Assembly (NCBI GenBank): GCA_019638595.1
Contig: JAHBTJ010000034.1
Location: 1 to 62,295 of the forward strand
Direction of reading: 5' to 3'
Source of the DNA: Chitinophagaceae bacterium
Lineage (GTDB): Bacteria > Bacteroidota > Bacteroidia > Chitinophagales > Chitinophagaceae
Length of the DNA stretch: 62,295 nucleotides
The notes under the pieces: generated by a model
Told to the model about the DNA's origin: nothing
The model's database searches: none
What the model saw: the letters and a program-made list of their open reading frames with translations, nothing else
Shown here: positions 52,312-60,650 of the stretch, in pieces
Position numbering within the stretch: position 1 is the first letter of the stretch
Layout: every line of letters starts with the position of its first letter
Program-made: the position numbers and the translations under genes

Positions 52312-53428
52312 CGTTATCCATAAAACTAATTTGAACCCCGGTTGCAGATGCCATATCTGTTTTTATAAGTGTAAGGAGCTTTTGAATTTCTCCATATGCT
52401 GTATTTACGGCGGTAGCTTCTGCCGTAAGGCTGTTTGACAATGGATCAGGAATAGCCTCCAGCTTAGCCAGGGTGATATCGAACTGGGAAGTGATCAGGC
52501 TGTTCAGGTTTTGTTTACCTAATGTATTAAGGTAATCCGAAAACCCCTTCCTGCTGCCGCCTGCCGTATACACCAGCTTCAGGTTTTTTAAGTTGGCAAC
52601 AGCCAGGGCAATAGAGTTATCGGTAAAATATCCTTCTACTTTAGTTGAAAATACTTGCCCGTTGGATTGCTTTCCGAAAGGCCAGCCTATTCTCGGGCCT
52701 TTAAGAACGTCCATTTCGTAAGCCATTTGATTTACCAGGTTGCCGATAGGGCTACCTACATTGCTCTGGGTATTGCTAATAAAGGTGGTCCTGTATATTC
52801 CCCAATCGCTAACTACCTGGTCTGTTAATGCTTTTATGCGTTTCGCTACATCATTAATATATATTACTCTGTTAGCGGTATTGGTGGTAAATTTTGCAAT
52901 TGCATTCGGACCTGTAATTAAATAGCCCAGCGCTGGAAATCCCTGTGAATAAAACGACTTATTGGAGTATTCGCTGAGATTATAAACGCCTGTGCTGATA
53001 TTGTTTTCGATGGTAACACTATCTACGCTAAAACCGTTCAATAATAAGTCGGTATTGGTAAGACCTCCACAAAAGTTAACACTATATTCAAGGGTAGCCG
53101 AAGTTGCAGGAGTGAGATTATTAAAGGCTTCTATATACTGGTATTGCAAGTGCGCCGTTTTCAAAGCAGTAATGGCTTCGGTTTGTGTAGCAGGCGATGG
53201 CGCGTTTGCAAAAGCAGTAGTTGCTGCTTGTAGCGCATTAATCTTTTGTTGGAAAGCGGTGTATCCAGGGATAATCATTTTATCAGCATAGTAAGTAAGC
53301 ATAGCGGTTTTGTCAAAATTTTCGTTACCCCCTTGGTCAGGAGCATCCTTACTTCCCTTGCTGCAGGCCAGGAAGATAACCGAGATTACTGCTATGTTCC
53401 CCATAAGGGCCATAATTGATTTCTTCAT
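52301..53428 (-). CDS. Imelysin-family lipoprotein
   Basis: 375 residues; lipoprotein signal ends IFLACSKGSK. The imelysin fold is seen in two helical-bundle halves: residues 45-130 (YYADKMIIPGYTAFQQKINA, AHLQYQYIEAFNNL) and GFPALGYLITGPNAIAKF at about 167, the place of the GxHxxE motif of imelysin peptidases; here His and Glu are replaced, so peptidase activity is unlikely. Imelysin-like lipoproteins bind iron or take part in iron uptake. It precedes the HTTM gene with an 11-base overlap. Confidence 0.88.
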   Translation of the reverse strand: MKKSIMALMGNIAVISVIFLACSKGSKDAPDQGGNENFDKTAMLTYYADKMIIPGYTAFQQKINALQAATTAFANAPSPATQTEAITALKTAHLQYQYIEAFNNLTPATSATLEYSVNFCGGLTNTDLLLNGFSVDSVTIENNISTGVYNLSEYSNKSFYSQGFPALGYLITGPNAIAKFTTNTANRVIYINDVAKRIKALTDQVVSDWGIYRTTFISNTQSNVGSPIGNLVNQMAYEMDVLKGPRIGWPFGKQSNGQVFSTKVEGYFTDNSIALAVANLKNLKLVYTAGGSRKGFSDYLNTLGKQNLNSLITSQFDITLAKLEAIPDPLSNSLTAEATAVNTAYGEIQKLLTLIKTDMASATGVQISFMDNDGD

Positions 53429-53531
53429 AAAACCCTCTTTTTACATGCATGTCTTATAGCACTACGGCAGGTACACTACTTATATAGAATACCTGCCGCG
53501 GCACATATTTAATTGCCGATTAGATTATTAG

Positions 53532-54644
53532 TTAAAAATCAAAGCCATAGGTGGTTTTAAAAATGCTTATTGCTTCATCTACCTTGGTCGCATTTTCCGT
53601 TTTCTTTAGCTCCCAGTAATCCATTTTTAAAATATCAACCAGCTTTTGATAATTAGCCGCGGTAAGTTTACTGTTTGCTGCACGATACTCCAATGCAATT
53701 GTAAAGCCATAAGCTTCAGAGTAATCGTGGAATCTTGCTGCGTCATCGCCTCTTGTTTTGGAAAGGCTCAGATATGTGTAAGCTGAAACGGCTAATGTTT
53801 TTTCCAGATATTCCTTAATAGTGGTAATAGCTGCATCGCGTGCGCTGTAATCTTTATTATCAATTGCAGCACGTCCTTTCAGGAAGGCGGCAAATACCGT
53901 ACCTCCAGCCCCAATCGGCCTGGCCCTTTCCCTGAAATAACCGCCAATAGCAAGAGGCCTTGAAGTTTCCGTATTGGCATAGGCCTTAGATGAGTCATAA
54001 TCTTTGGGAATCCCAACATATCCAAAAGCAAGATCCCAGGCGTGTTGCATGGCTGTGTAGCTGTTACCGGAAACATTAGCGTTGTTATCTGCACTTGCAG
54101 ACTTATCCAGGTTTTCAAAAACCTTATTCAATTGAAGCGCGCCCATTAATCCTTTCGCAACAAGCTGGTTAAATTCGAGTCCGCTAAAATTAACCAACCT
54201 GCTACCTACCTTCCCTGGCTTTCCCTGCTCTGCCACATCGTTACGATAAGTGCTTATTTTAACCATTGAATCGGCATATTTCTTAAAAGCCTCTGCATTT
54301 TTTGCAAGCCCGGAAAGTTTTACGCCCGTGAATGTGTTTAACTGATCGGGGCTATAAGTGAGGTTAGATACATAATCTTCTTTGAAAGCACCATTGGTAT
54401 TGTTCCATAAATAGTTTACTGTATCCTGGCTTAATTCCCGTGAAGTTGCTTTTGACAGATAGCTCTGAAAGCCAATCAACATGTTAACAGCCTGTGTAGT
54501 CTCTTCAAAAGAAGCATTTCCAAAATTGTAACTTGTAGGCACAACGTACTCGCGGGGTTTGTCATTGTCATTATCTTTTTTACAGGAAGTAAGATATCCT
54601 CCAAGTATCAGTAAGGCAGCAACTTTCAGGAGTTTAACTTTCAT
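53532..54644 (-). CDS. DUF4856 lipoprotein
   Basis: 370 residues from the ATG at 54644; an in-frame ATG 33 bases earlier adds a charged leader before the signal and is less likely. Signal ends GGYLTSCKKD. The body fits DUF4856: VPTSYNFGNASFEETTQAVN, AMQHAWDLAFGYVGIPKDY, FAAFLKGRAAIDNKDYSARD and a helical C-terminus. The family commonly leads operons with imelysin, HTTM and TonB receptor genes as here, and is thought to be imelysin-related. A weak operator-like site overlaps its promoter region at 54662. Confidence 0.85.
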   Translation of the reverse strand: MKVKLLKVAALLILGGYLTSCKKDNDNDKPREYVVPTSYNFGNASFEETTQAVNMLIGFQSYLSKATSRELSQDTVNYLWNNTNGAFKEDYVSNLTYSPDQLNTFTGVKLSGLAKNAEAFKKYADSMVKISTYRNDVAEQGKPGKVGSRLVNFSGLEFNQLVAKGLMGALQLNKVFENLDKSASADNNANVSGNSYTAMQHAWDLAFGYVGIPKDYDSSKAYANTETSRPLAIGGYFRERARPIGAGGTVFAAFLKGRAAIDNKDYSARDAAITTIKEYLEKTLAVSAYTYLSLSKTRGDDAARFHDYSEAYGFTIALEYRAANSKLTAANYQKLVDILKMDYWELKKTENATKVDEAISIFKTTYGFDF

Positions 54645-54661
54645 GATAGTAATATTTCTTT

Positions 54662-54680
54662 TTAAAAATTTCTGCAAAAT
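54662..54680. promoter_or_regulatory. Weak operator-like site before the DUF4856 operon
   Basis: TTAAAAATTTCTGCAAAAT keeps the 11-bp layout and the TTC spacer of the four strong sites with one mismatch in each half-site (TTaAAAAT, TgCAAAAT). The area is AT-rich, so chance similarity is possible. Read on the top strand it faces away from the operon. Confidence 0.3.
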
Positions 54681-54879
54681 TAAAATGATGTCAAAGTGAT
54701 TCGTTTACGGCTTCGGGAAAACAAAAATGAAAATGACATTATATTGATATCCTCTGAAACATTGTACAGTTAAGGGTTTCATCAATTTTAAATATTAAAT
54801 CTTCAGAATCACTTCAATATTTAAAGAGCATGGGTATCCCGTTTATCCGGATCAGGCTTCCCAGCTCGGTTATTTCCTC

Positions 54880-54898
54880 TTCAAAATTTCTTCGAAAT
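54880..54898 (+). promoter_or_regulatory. Putative OmpR-type operator, site 3 (locus B regulator)
   Basis: TTCAAAATTTCTTCGAAAT, ending 7 bases before AACATTTG (54906-54913), a 5/6 match to the fixed bases of TAnnTTTG. Same spacing as site 1. Confidence 0.65.
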
Positions 54899-54932
54899 CC
54901 CTTTCAACATTTGGCAAAATGAATTGCCTGTA

Positions 54933-55601
54933 ATGAGAGTGCTAATTATAAGCCAGGAAACAAAACTAGCCCAGAGTATCTATCGGCATTTAGTGCATGA
55001 AAATTACATATGCAAAATAGTTTACAATGTTGAGGACGGGAAACACATGATCGGGAATTTCAATTTCGAATGTATTTTATTAGATATTAGTATTTCTAAG
55101 GACGATGGATTAAACTTCTTACAAGAAGCAAGAAAAAGCAAAAAAAAGGAAGGCATAATTGTCCTGTCCGGAAAAAAAACTACAGACGAAGCGATACATT
55201 CATTAAAACTTGGCGCGGACGATTATATGGCGGAACCACTCCATTTGGGAGAATTGAGCGCCAGAATTGAAGCTGTCATAAAGAGGAAATACCTAAACAA
55301 CGATACGGAGATCAGATTTAAAGATATGGCAGTAAATACCTTATCAAGAAAAGTTACTATTGGCAATAATAAAATCGGTTTAACAAAGGCGGAGTATGAC
55401 ATATTGTTGCTCCTGCTTATTAACAGCGGTCGCGTAATCAGCAAGGAAGAAATAGCAGAGCGTCTTACCGGTCAAACAGATATTTACCTTTACAATTTTG
55501 ATATTTTATACACACATATTAAGAATCTGAAAAAAAAACTATCATTGCTGGGGCAATATATTAAGACAATTTATGGGATTGGGTATTGCATCATGGAATG
55601 A
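54933..55601 (+). CDS. OmpR-like regulator with degenerate receiver domain (locus B)
   Basis: 222 residues from the ATG at 54933; a TTG at 54924 would add three. Layout is that of an OmpR-family regulator and similar to the one at 43705. The Asp of CILLDISISKDDG is kept and Ser in IIVLSGKK is present, but the metal-binding acid pair is gone (LIISQETKLAQ instead of IEDE) and the essential Lys is Glu (DDYMAEPLHLGEL instead of TKPF). Standard phosphorylation is therefore unlikely. The winged helix (LTKAEYDILLLLL, YTHIKNLKKKLSLLG, IYGIGYCI) looks intact. No kinase gene is adjacent. Operator site 3 lies over its promoter. Confidence 0.9.
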   Translation: MRVLIISQETKLAQSIYRHLVHENYICKIVYNVEDGKHMIGNFNFECILLDISISKDDGLNFLQEARKSKKKEGIIVLSGKKTTDEAIHSLKLGADDYMAEPLHLGELSARIEAVIKRKYLNNDTEIRFKDMAVNTLSRKVTIGNNKIGLTKAEYDILLLLLINSGRVISKEEIAERLTGQTDIYLYNFDILYTHIKNLKKKLSLLGQYIKTIYGIGYCIME

Positions 55602-55665
55602 CGTTGTTTTGGCTTGAATAATAAATACATATTGCACTATTATAGCGCAGCAACTGATAGATCAT

Positions 55666-55684
55666 TTCAAAATTTCTTCTAAAT
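55666..55684 (+). promoter_or_regulatory. Putative OmpR-type operator, site 4 (outer-membrane protein of locus B)
   Basis: TTCAAAATTTCTTCTAAAT, identical to site 2. CAATTTCG at 55692-55699, seven bases on, is a weaker -7 match. The ATG of the TonB-linked gene is at 55725. Confidence 0.65.
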
Positions 55685-55724
55685 CAGGTTGCAATTTCGC
55701 TTAATATACTTCAATGCTTAAAGC

Positions 55725-58136
55725 ATGCTCAATAAACATTTCATTTTCCTGTTACTTTCCATACTGCCTGTAACTTATTCTTTAGCTCAGGTATCAGTTG
55801 TTACCATTTCCGGTATTGTAAAAAATAAAGCTGATAAGTCCGCTATATCTTATGCAAATATTGTTGTTAAAAACGAAAAAGACAGCGCTTTTGTTACCGG
55901 AACTGTTACCAGCGAAGAAGGAAGGTTTGCTATTGAAAATATCAAACCGGGCAACTATCTTTTAGCCGTTTCATTTACAGGATTTGAAGCCAGGGAGCAG
56001 CCTTTGTTTGTAGGCAGCCTTTCGGCATTTTTAGATATTCCCGTAATTGAGCTGGATGAGAAATCAACGGTTTTAGAAGGCGTTACCGTTACGGCAAAAA
56101 TAAGTGATATAAGCGGCAAACTGGATAAGAAAACCTATTCCGTTGCGGATAATATCAGCCAGGGTGGAGGTTCTGTTTTGCAAAGCATGCAAAATCTTCC
56201 GGGCATTACCATGCAGGATGGTAAAGTGCAGTTAAGGGGTAATGATAAGGTGACTATATTAATAGATGGAAAGCAAACCGCGTTAACAGGCTTTGGCAGT
56301 CAAACAGGTTTGGATAACATTCCTGCATCAGCTATTGATAAAATAGAGATCATCAACAATCCGTCTTCAAAGTATGATGCTAACGGCAATGCAGGTATCA
56401 TCAATATCATAATGAGGAAGAACAGGCAAAACGGATTTAACGGTAAGGTTGGTTTTTCGGCAGGGTTGGGCTCGCTATGGGTAAGGAAAGAAAACCTGCC
56501 CACCATTAGACAGCAATATACATTCACGCCTAAGATCAATCCTTCCTTATTACTTAACTATAGAAAGGATAAGGTGAATATATTTCTGCAGGCGGATAAT
56601 CTATATACGCATACATTAAACAAAAACGAGTTTGTGACCCGGAGCTATGACGATGGAGGTGTTATAAACTCCCAGTTAAAGAGGAACAGGAATACCAATT
56701 TCCTTACCACTAAAGCAGGCGTTGATTGGAATATTGATCAGCAAAGCACTTTAACCGTGTCGGGAATGTACGGAAGTGAAAAGATCATTGATCGTGGCGA
56801 TCAGCCTTTTTTCAATGGAGACATAACACACCGGCTTCGGCTTTGGCAGTTTTTGGAAGATGAATTAAAGACTACAGTAATGGCAACGGCTGCCTACCAG
56901 CATAAATTCAAAGAGGCAGGGCATTTGCTGAATATTGGTTTTAATTACACTTTTCACAGGGAAGATGAGCAATATTTTTACGACAACTACCTGCCATCAT
57001 CAACAGGTACGGATGCCTTTAAATTGCTATCTGACGAACAGGTATATGATTTTAATATAGATTATATAAGGCCATTAAAATATGGACGGGTTGAAACCGG
57101 CATTAAACTTCGCGACAGACGCATACCTACCGATATGAACTTTATCCCGGGCGAAAATTCGGTATTGGATACCGACGCAGGCGGCTGGGCCACTTATAAA
57201 GAGCTGATACCTGCACTATATGGTAATTATGTTTTTGAAAATGAAAAATGGGAGGCTGAGCTGGGTTTGCGTTTGGAGTATGTAAAAATCCGGTATAATG
57301 TCAACCCCGGCCATAGTACTTACAAAAGTGATGGATACAGTTACACCCAGCCCTTCCCTAATTTGAGGGTAGCCTATAAGCTAAACGATAACAACAAGCT
57401 TTCCGTATTCTATAACCGCAGGGTAGACAGACCCAATGAAGTGGACATCCGTATCTTCCCTAAATACGATGATGCTGAAATTATCAAAGTCGGAAATCCG
57501 GCATTACGTCCACAGTTTACCAACTCCATTGAGTTAGGATATAAAAACACCTGGAACAACGGCTATTTCTATTCTGCATTGTACCATCGTTTTGCGAATG
57601 GCACGATCACAAGGATTTCAAGCATTGTTCCCGGCAGTACATTGATATATGCCATATTTCAAAATGCAGGCAAGAGTTATAATGCAGGTATAGAAGCCAT
57701 TTTGAACCAAAAGGTTTCTGATGTTTATTCCTTTAATATTAATGGGAATATGTACAGGAACCAGATAAATGCTTTCACTGTAAAGAATTTGTACCCGGAA
57801 CCTAATTCCTTTTCCGCAGAAAAGCAAACGGCAATTTCGGGTAACCTGAAGCTGAACAATACTTTCCGTTTTGCAAAGGGCTGGGATGCACAACTGGCAG
57901 CAGTTTATTTAGCGCCCGACATTATACCGCAGGGGAAAATTTTATCAAGATTTTCAATAGATGCCGGCTTGAAGAAATCCGTTCAGAAAGGTAAAGGAGA
58001 AATTTTCTTCAATGCTACTGATTTGCTGAATACAATGGTTATTAGAAGACAGGTTCGGGGTATGGGATTTAGCTATACCAGTGACGATTATTACGAAACA
58101 CAGGTGATCCGGCTGGGATATAGCTATAAGTTGTGA
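55725..58136 (+). CDS. TonB-dependent receptor-type outer-membrane beta-barrel protein (locus B)
   Basis: 803 residues with signal peptide (FLLLSILPVTYSLAQ). A CarboxypepD_reg-like domain (29-115: ISGIVKNKADKSAISYANIV, GRFAIENIKPGNYLLAVSF), a plug (SVLQSMQNLPGITMQDGKVQ, IDKIEIINNPSSKYDANGNA, GIINIIMRKN) and a large barrel of the OMP_b-brl_3 type ending YETQVIRLGYSYKL. The absence of a clear TonB box is normal for this group. Placement behind operator site 4, after the degenerate regulator and before a PAP2 phosphatase, suggests a role in envelope remodelling rather than nutrient uptake, but that is inference. Confidence 0.92.
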   Translation: MLNKHFIFLLLSILPVTYSLAQVSVVTISGIVKNKADKSAISYANIVVKNEKDSAFVTGTVTSEEGRFAIENIKPGNYLLAVSFTGFEAREQPLFVGSLSAFLDIPVIELDEKSTVLEGVTVTAKISDISGKLDKKTYSVADNISQGGGSVLQSMQNLPGITMQDGKVQLRGNDKVTILIDGKQTALTGFGSQTGLDNIPASAIDKIEIINNPSSKYDANGNAGIINIIMRKNRQNGFNGKVGFSAGLGSLWVRKENLPTIRQQYTFTPKINPSLLLNYRKDKVNIFLQADNLYTHTLNKNEFVTRSYDDGGVINSQLKRNRNTNFLTTKAGVDWNIDQQSTLTVSGMYGSEKIIDRGDQPFFNGDITHRLRLWQFLEDELKTTVMATAAYQHKFKEAGHLLNIGFNYTFHREDEQYFYDNYLPSSTGTDAFKLLSDEQVYDFNIDYIRPLKYGRVETGIKLRDRRIPTDMNFIPGENSVLDTDAGGWATYKELIPALYGNYVFENEKWEAELGLRLEYVKIRYNVNPGHSTYKSDGYSYTQPFPNLRVAYKLNDNNKLSVFYNRRVDRPNEVDIRIFPKYDDAEIIKVGNPALRPQFTNSIELGYKNTWNNGYFYSALYHRFANGTITRISSIVPGSTLIYAIFQNAGKSYNAGIEAILNQKVSDVYSFNINGNMYRNQINAFTVKNLYPEPNSFSAEKQTAISGNLKLNNTFRFAKGWDAQLAAVYLAPDIIPQGKILSRFSIDAGLKKSVQKGKGEIFFNATDLLNTMVIRRQVRGMGFSYTSDDYYETQVIRLGYSYKL

Positions 58137-58145
58137 GGAAGGTAT

Positions 58146-58224
58146 CAGGTTTCAGCTATCAGCCGTAAATGATTACTGTTAGCTTCCAAAAACCTGAAAC
58201 CTGATTGCTGATAGCTGAAACCTG
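58146..58224. repeat. Long intergenic inverted repeat
   Basis: Perfect 18-bp arms, 58146-58163 (CAGGTTTCAGCTATCAGC) and 58207-58224 (GCTGATAGCTGAAACCTG), with a 43-base spacer that repeats AACCTGAAACCTGA. It sits between the outer-membrane protein and the PAP2 gene; it could be a terminator/attenuator or a dispersed repeat. Confidence 0.65.
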
Positions 58225-58244
58225 ACAGCTCAAAGCTCAAAAAA

Positions 58245-59027
58245 ATGACCAACAGATATTTATTTTCAGCAGTAATATTTTTCTTCCTTTCCTGTTTTCA
58301 AAAACTAAACGGACAGGACAGTATTAACACGATAGCTGAACCCAATAGTGCTTTTGTTGTAAAAAATAGTCCTCGCAGGCTGAATTACGAAAAGCTGATC
58401 ATCCCTTCCTTGTTTATAAGCTATGGTGTAGCTGGCTTGAGGATTGACGAGCTGAGGGAGCTTGATCATTCTACCAGGCACGAGATATGGGAGCATCAAC
58501 CTGACCATATAAGGTTAGACAATTATACACAATATGCACCGGCCTTAATGGTATATGGTTTAAATGCTGCCGGGGTGAAGGGCAAACATAATTTTAAGGA
58601 AAGGACGATCATTTACGCTGCTTCCCAGTTAATATCAACTGCGTTTGTAGTTCCTTTAAAACATATTGTAAAAGAAGAAAGACCGGACGGATCTAATAAA
58701 CTTTCTTTTCCCTCGGGGCATACTGCAACAGCTTTCGCATCTGCGCAGTTTATGTTCAGGGAATATAAGGACACCCATTTCTGGTTAAGTATTTCCGGTT
58801 ATTCTTTTGCTTTATTTACGGGCGTTTATCGTACATTGAATGACAAACACTGGGTAAGCGATGTGGTGGCAGGTGCAGGCTTCGGTATTTTGTCAACAGA
58901 ACTGGCGTATTGCTTATATCCTAAGATCAATACTTTGTTCACTGGCAAAAACAAAAAAACGGCAACGCTGATCATACCTGTGTATCAAAACAAAAATTTT
59001 GGTATTGGGCTGGTAAAAAATTTTTAA
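58245..59027 (+). CDS. PAP2-family phosphatase with signal peptide (locus B)
   Basis: 260 residues; signal or membrane anchor at 5-24 (LFSAVIFFFLSCFQKLNGQ). PAP2 motifs: KHIVKEERPDGSN, LSFPSGHTATAFA and YRTLNDKHWVSDVVAG (Arg...His...Asp). Fewer membrane helices than the PAP2 protein at 46067, so it may be a soluble or few-pass periplasmic enzyme, as with some lipid A 1-phosphatases. Co-orientation after the TonB-linked gene fits a shared role. Confidence 0.88.
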   Translation: MTNRYLFSAVIFFFLSCFQKLNGQDSINTIAEPNSAFVVKNSPRRLNYEKLIIPSLFISYGVAGLRIDELRELDHSTRHEIWEHQPDHIRLDNYTQYAPALMVYGLNAAGVKGKHNFKERTIIYAASQLISTAFVVPLKHIVKEERPDGSNKLSFPSGHTATAFASAQFMFREYKDTHFWLSISGYSFALFTGVYRTLNDKHWVSDVVAGAGFGILSTELAYCLYPKINTLFTGKNKKTATLIIPVYQNKNFGIGLVKNF

Positions 59028-59043
59028 TCCAATCGTTTGAGCA

Positions 59044-59460
59044 ATGTGGTTTTATTATGCTTTGTTATCCGCGTTATTTGCCGCACTGACTGCCATTTTT
59101 GCCAAGATCGGTGTGGCCAATATCAATTCCAATCTGGCTACAGGCATCAGGACTGTTGTTATTCTTATAATGATATGGAGCATTGTGTTAATAAAGAACG
59201 AAGCAAAGGGTATTGGTTCATTAACAAAGCAAAATATCATATTCCTTATTTTATCAGGATTGGCAACCGGGTTATCCTGGTTGTTTTATTTCAAAGCGTT
59301 GCAAGTAGGTAAAGTATCCCAGGTAGCGCCTGTGGATAAACTGAGCGTGGCAATTGCTATTGGCTTATCAGCGCTATTTTTAAAAGAAAGCATATCCTTC
59401 AAAGAAATGGTGGGCGCAGGATTAATTATTACAGGAGCCATAGTGCTGGCAGTAAAATGA
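59044..59460 (+). CDS. Single-domain EamA-family transporter
   Basis: 138 residues with four to five membrane helices: YYALLSALFAALTAIFAKIG, AIGLSALFLKESISF and a closing MVGAGLIITGAIVLAVK. It has one EamA repeat, half of the usual ten-helix transporter, so would act as a homodimer; such small members export amino acids or lipid-linked amino sugars (ArnE/F-like). Starts 16 bases after the PAP2 stop, so it may belong to locus B. Substrate unknown. The 284 bases after it hold only a small hairpin (GCAGCAGGGTTGCTGC). Confidence 0.85.
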   Translation: MWFYYALLSALFAALTAIFAKIGVANINSNLATGIRTVVILIMIWSIVLIKNEAKGIGSLTKQNIIFLILSGLATGLSWLFYFKALQVGKVSQVAPVDKLSVAIAIGLSALFLKESISFKEMVGAGLIITGAIVLAVK

Positions 59461-59744
59461 CAGGTGTTCATTTTTACAACGGCGTAAAGACAGGGTTTTA
59501 AAAAATTGTTAAAGAAGTATTCAGAATTTTTGAATCGCATTCCCCCAACATTATATTGCACCCTGTTCCGGTATTTTTAAGCCGCAAAAGATCCTGGAAA
59601 AGATACAAAAGCCCGCCGGATTATCCCCCCTGAGTTATTATTTTCATTAAAGTTCAGCCTGCCGGAGTTAGAAATGATTTCTTAATAAATGTTATTGCAT
59701 GCAGCAGGGTTGCTGCTCAACTTTACTGAATCAAACTTTTAATT

Positions 59745-60569
59745 ATGAAAAAAACAGTATTAATTACAGGGGCGTCGTCAGGTATTGGCAGGGCGACCGC
59801 TAAAAAATTTGCAGAAAAGGGTTGGAATGTAATAGCCACTATGCGTAATCCCGACAAGGAAAAAGAATTGAATGCTATAAACAATGTATGGGTTACTACG
59901 CTTGATGTGGAGAAAGCGGATACGATCGGTACAGCCATTAAAAATGGAATCCGTCAATTTGGTAAAATTGATGTATTGATCAACAACGCAGGCCAGGGCA
60001 TTTTCGGTGTTTTTGAAACTACGCCGGAAGAAAACATACGCAAGCTGTTTGAAGTGAATTTTTTTGGAGTACTGCAAGTAACCAGGGCAATTCTTCCGTA
60101 TTTCCGGGAACAGAAAAACGGAATGATCGTAAATATAAGTTCAGGCACCGGGCGGTTTACGCTTCCCCTTATGTCCATTTATTCTGCATCAAAATACGGG
60201 CTGGAAGGATTTTCAGAGTCCTTGTCTTTTGAGTTGGCAGCACAGAACATTAAAGTAAAAATAATAGAGCCTGGCATGGTGGATACCAATTTTGACGAGG
60301 CTACCAGGAACAACTATGTTGCAGACCCTAATATACCGGCATATAATGATTACATAAATAAAATGATCGGGATATTTTCCGGCGGTGATGCAGGAGAAAG
60401 AAAAGTTACTGCAGGGGAAGCAGCCGGGGCCATCTATGATGCCGTAACTGATGGATCGGATACATTGCGTTATATTATCGGTGAAGATGTTAAAGCCATG
60501 ATAGCTGCACGATCTGCTATGTCAGACCAGGAGTATATGGAAATGATGCAACAGAGATTTGCTGTCTGA
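59745..60569 (+). CDS. Short-chain dehydrogenase/reductase
   Basis: 274 residues, classical SDR: cofactor site TGASSGIGRATAKKFAEKGW, DVLINNAGQGIFG, active-site Ser in VNISSGTGRF and YSASKYGLEGFSESL (Tyr-x3-Lys). The Arg-rich ATMRNPDK after strand 2 favours NADP(H). Oxidoreductase of unknown substrate; this subtype is usually annotated SDR family oxidoreductase. Separate transcription is likely given 284 bases upstream. Confidence 0.92.
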   Translation: MKKTVLITGASSGIGRATAKKFAEKGWNVIATMRNPDKEKELNAINNVWVTTLDVEKADTIGTAIKNGIRQFGKIDVLINNAGQGIFGVFETTPEENIRKLFEVNFFGVLQVTRAILPYFREQKNGMIVNISSGTGRFTLPLMSIYSASKYGLEGFSESLSFELAAQNIKVKIIEPGMVDTNFDEATRNNYVADPNIPAYNDYINKMIGIFSGGDAGERKVTAGEAAGAIYDAVTDGSDTLRYIIGEDVKAMIAARSAMSDQEYMEMMQQRFAV

Positions 60570-60650
60570 TCCTTCCTCGGGGAGAGGCTAGGATGAGGAG
60601 GTTAACTGCATGCTGCGGGACTGGTGAACAAGACAGAAAAGTAAAATAAA

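Noticed and set aside
59667-59690. Fifth copy of the envelope operator before the SDR gene (GATTTCTTAATAAAT)
   Set aside because: The half-site spacing and TTCnAAAT pattern are not kept; similarity is within what AT-rich sequence gives by chance.
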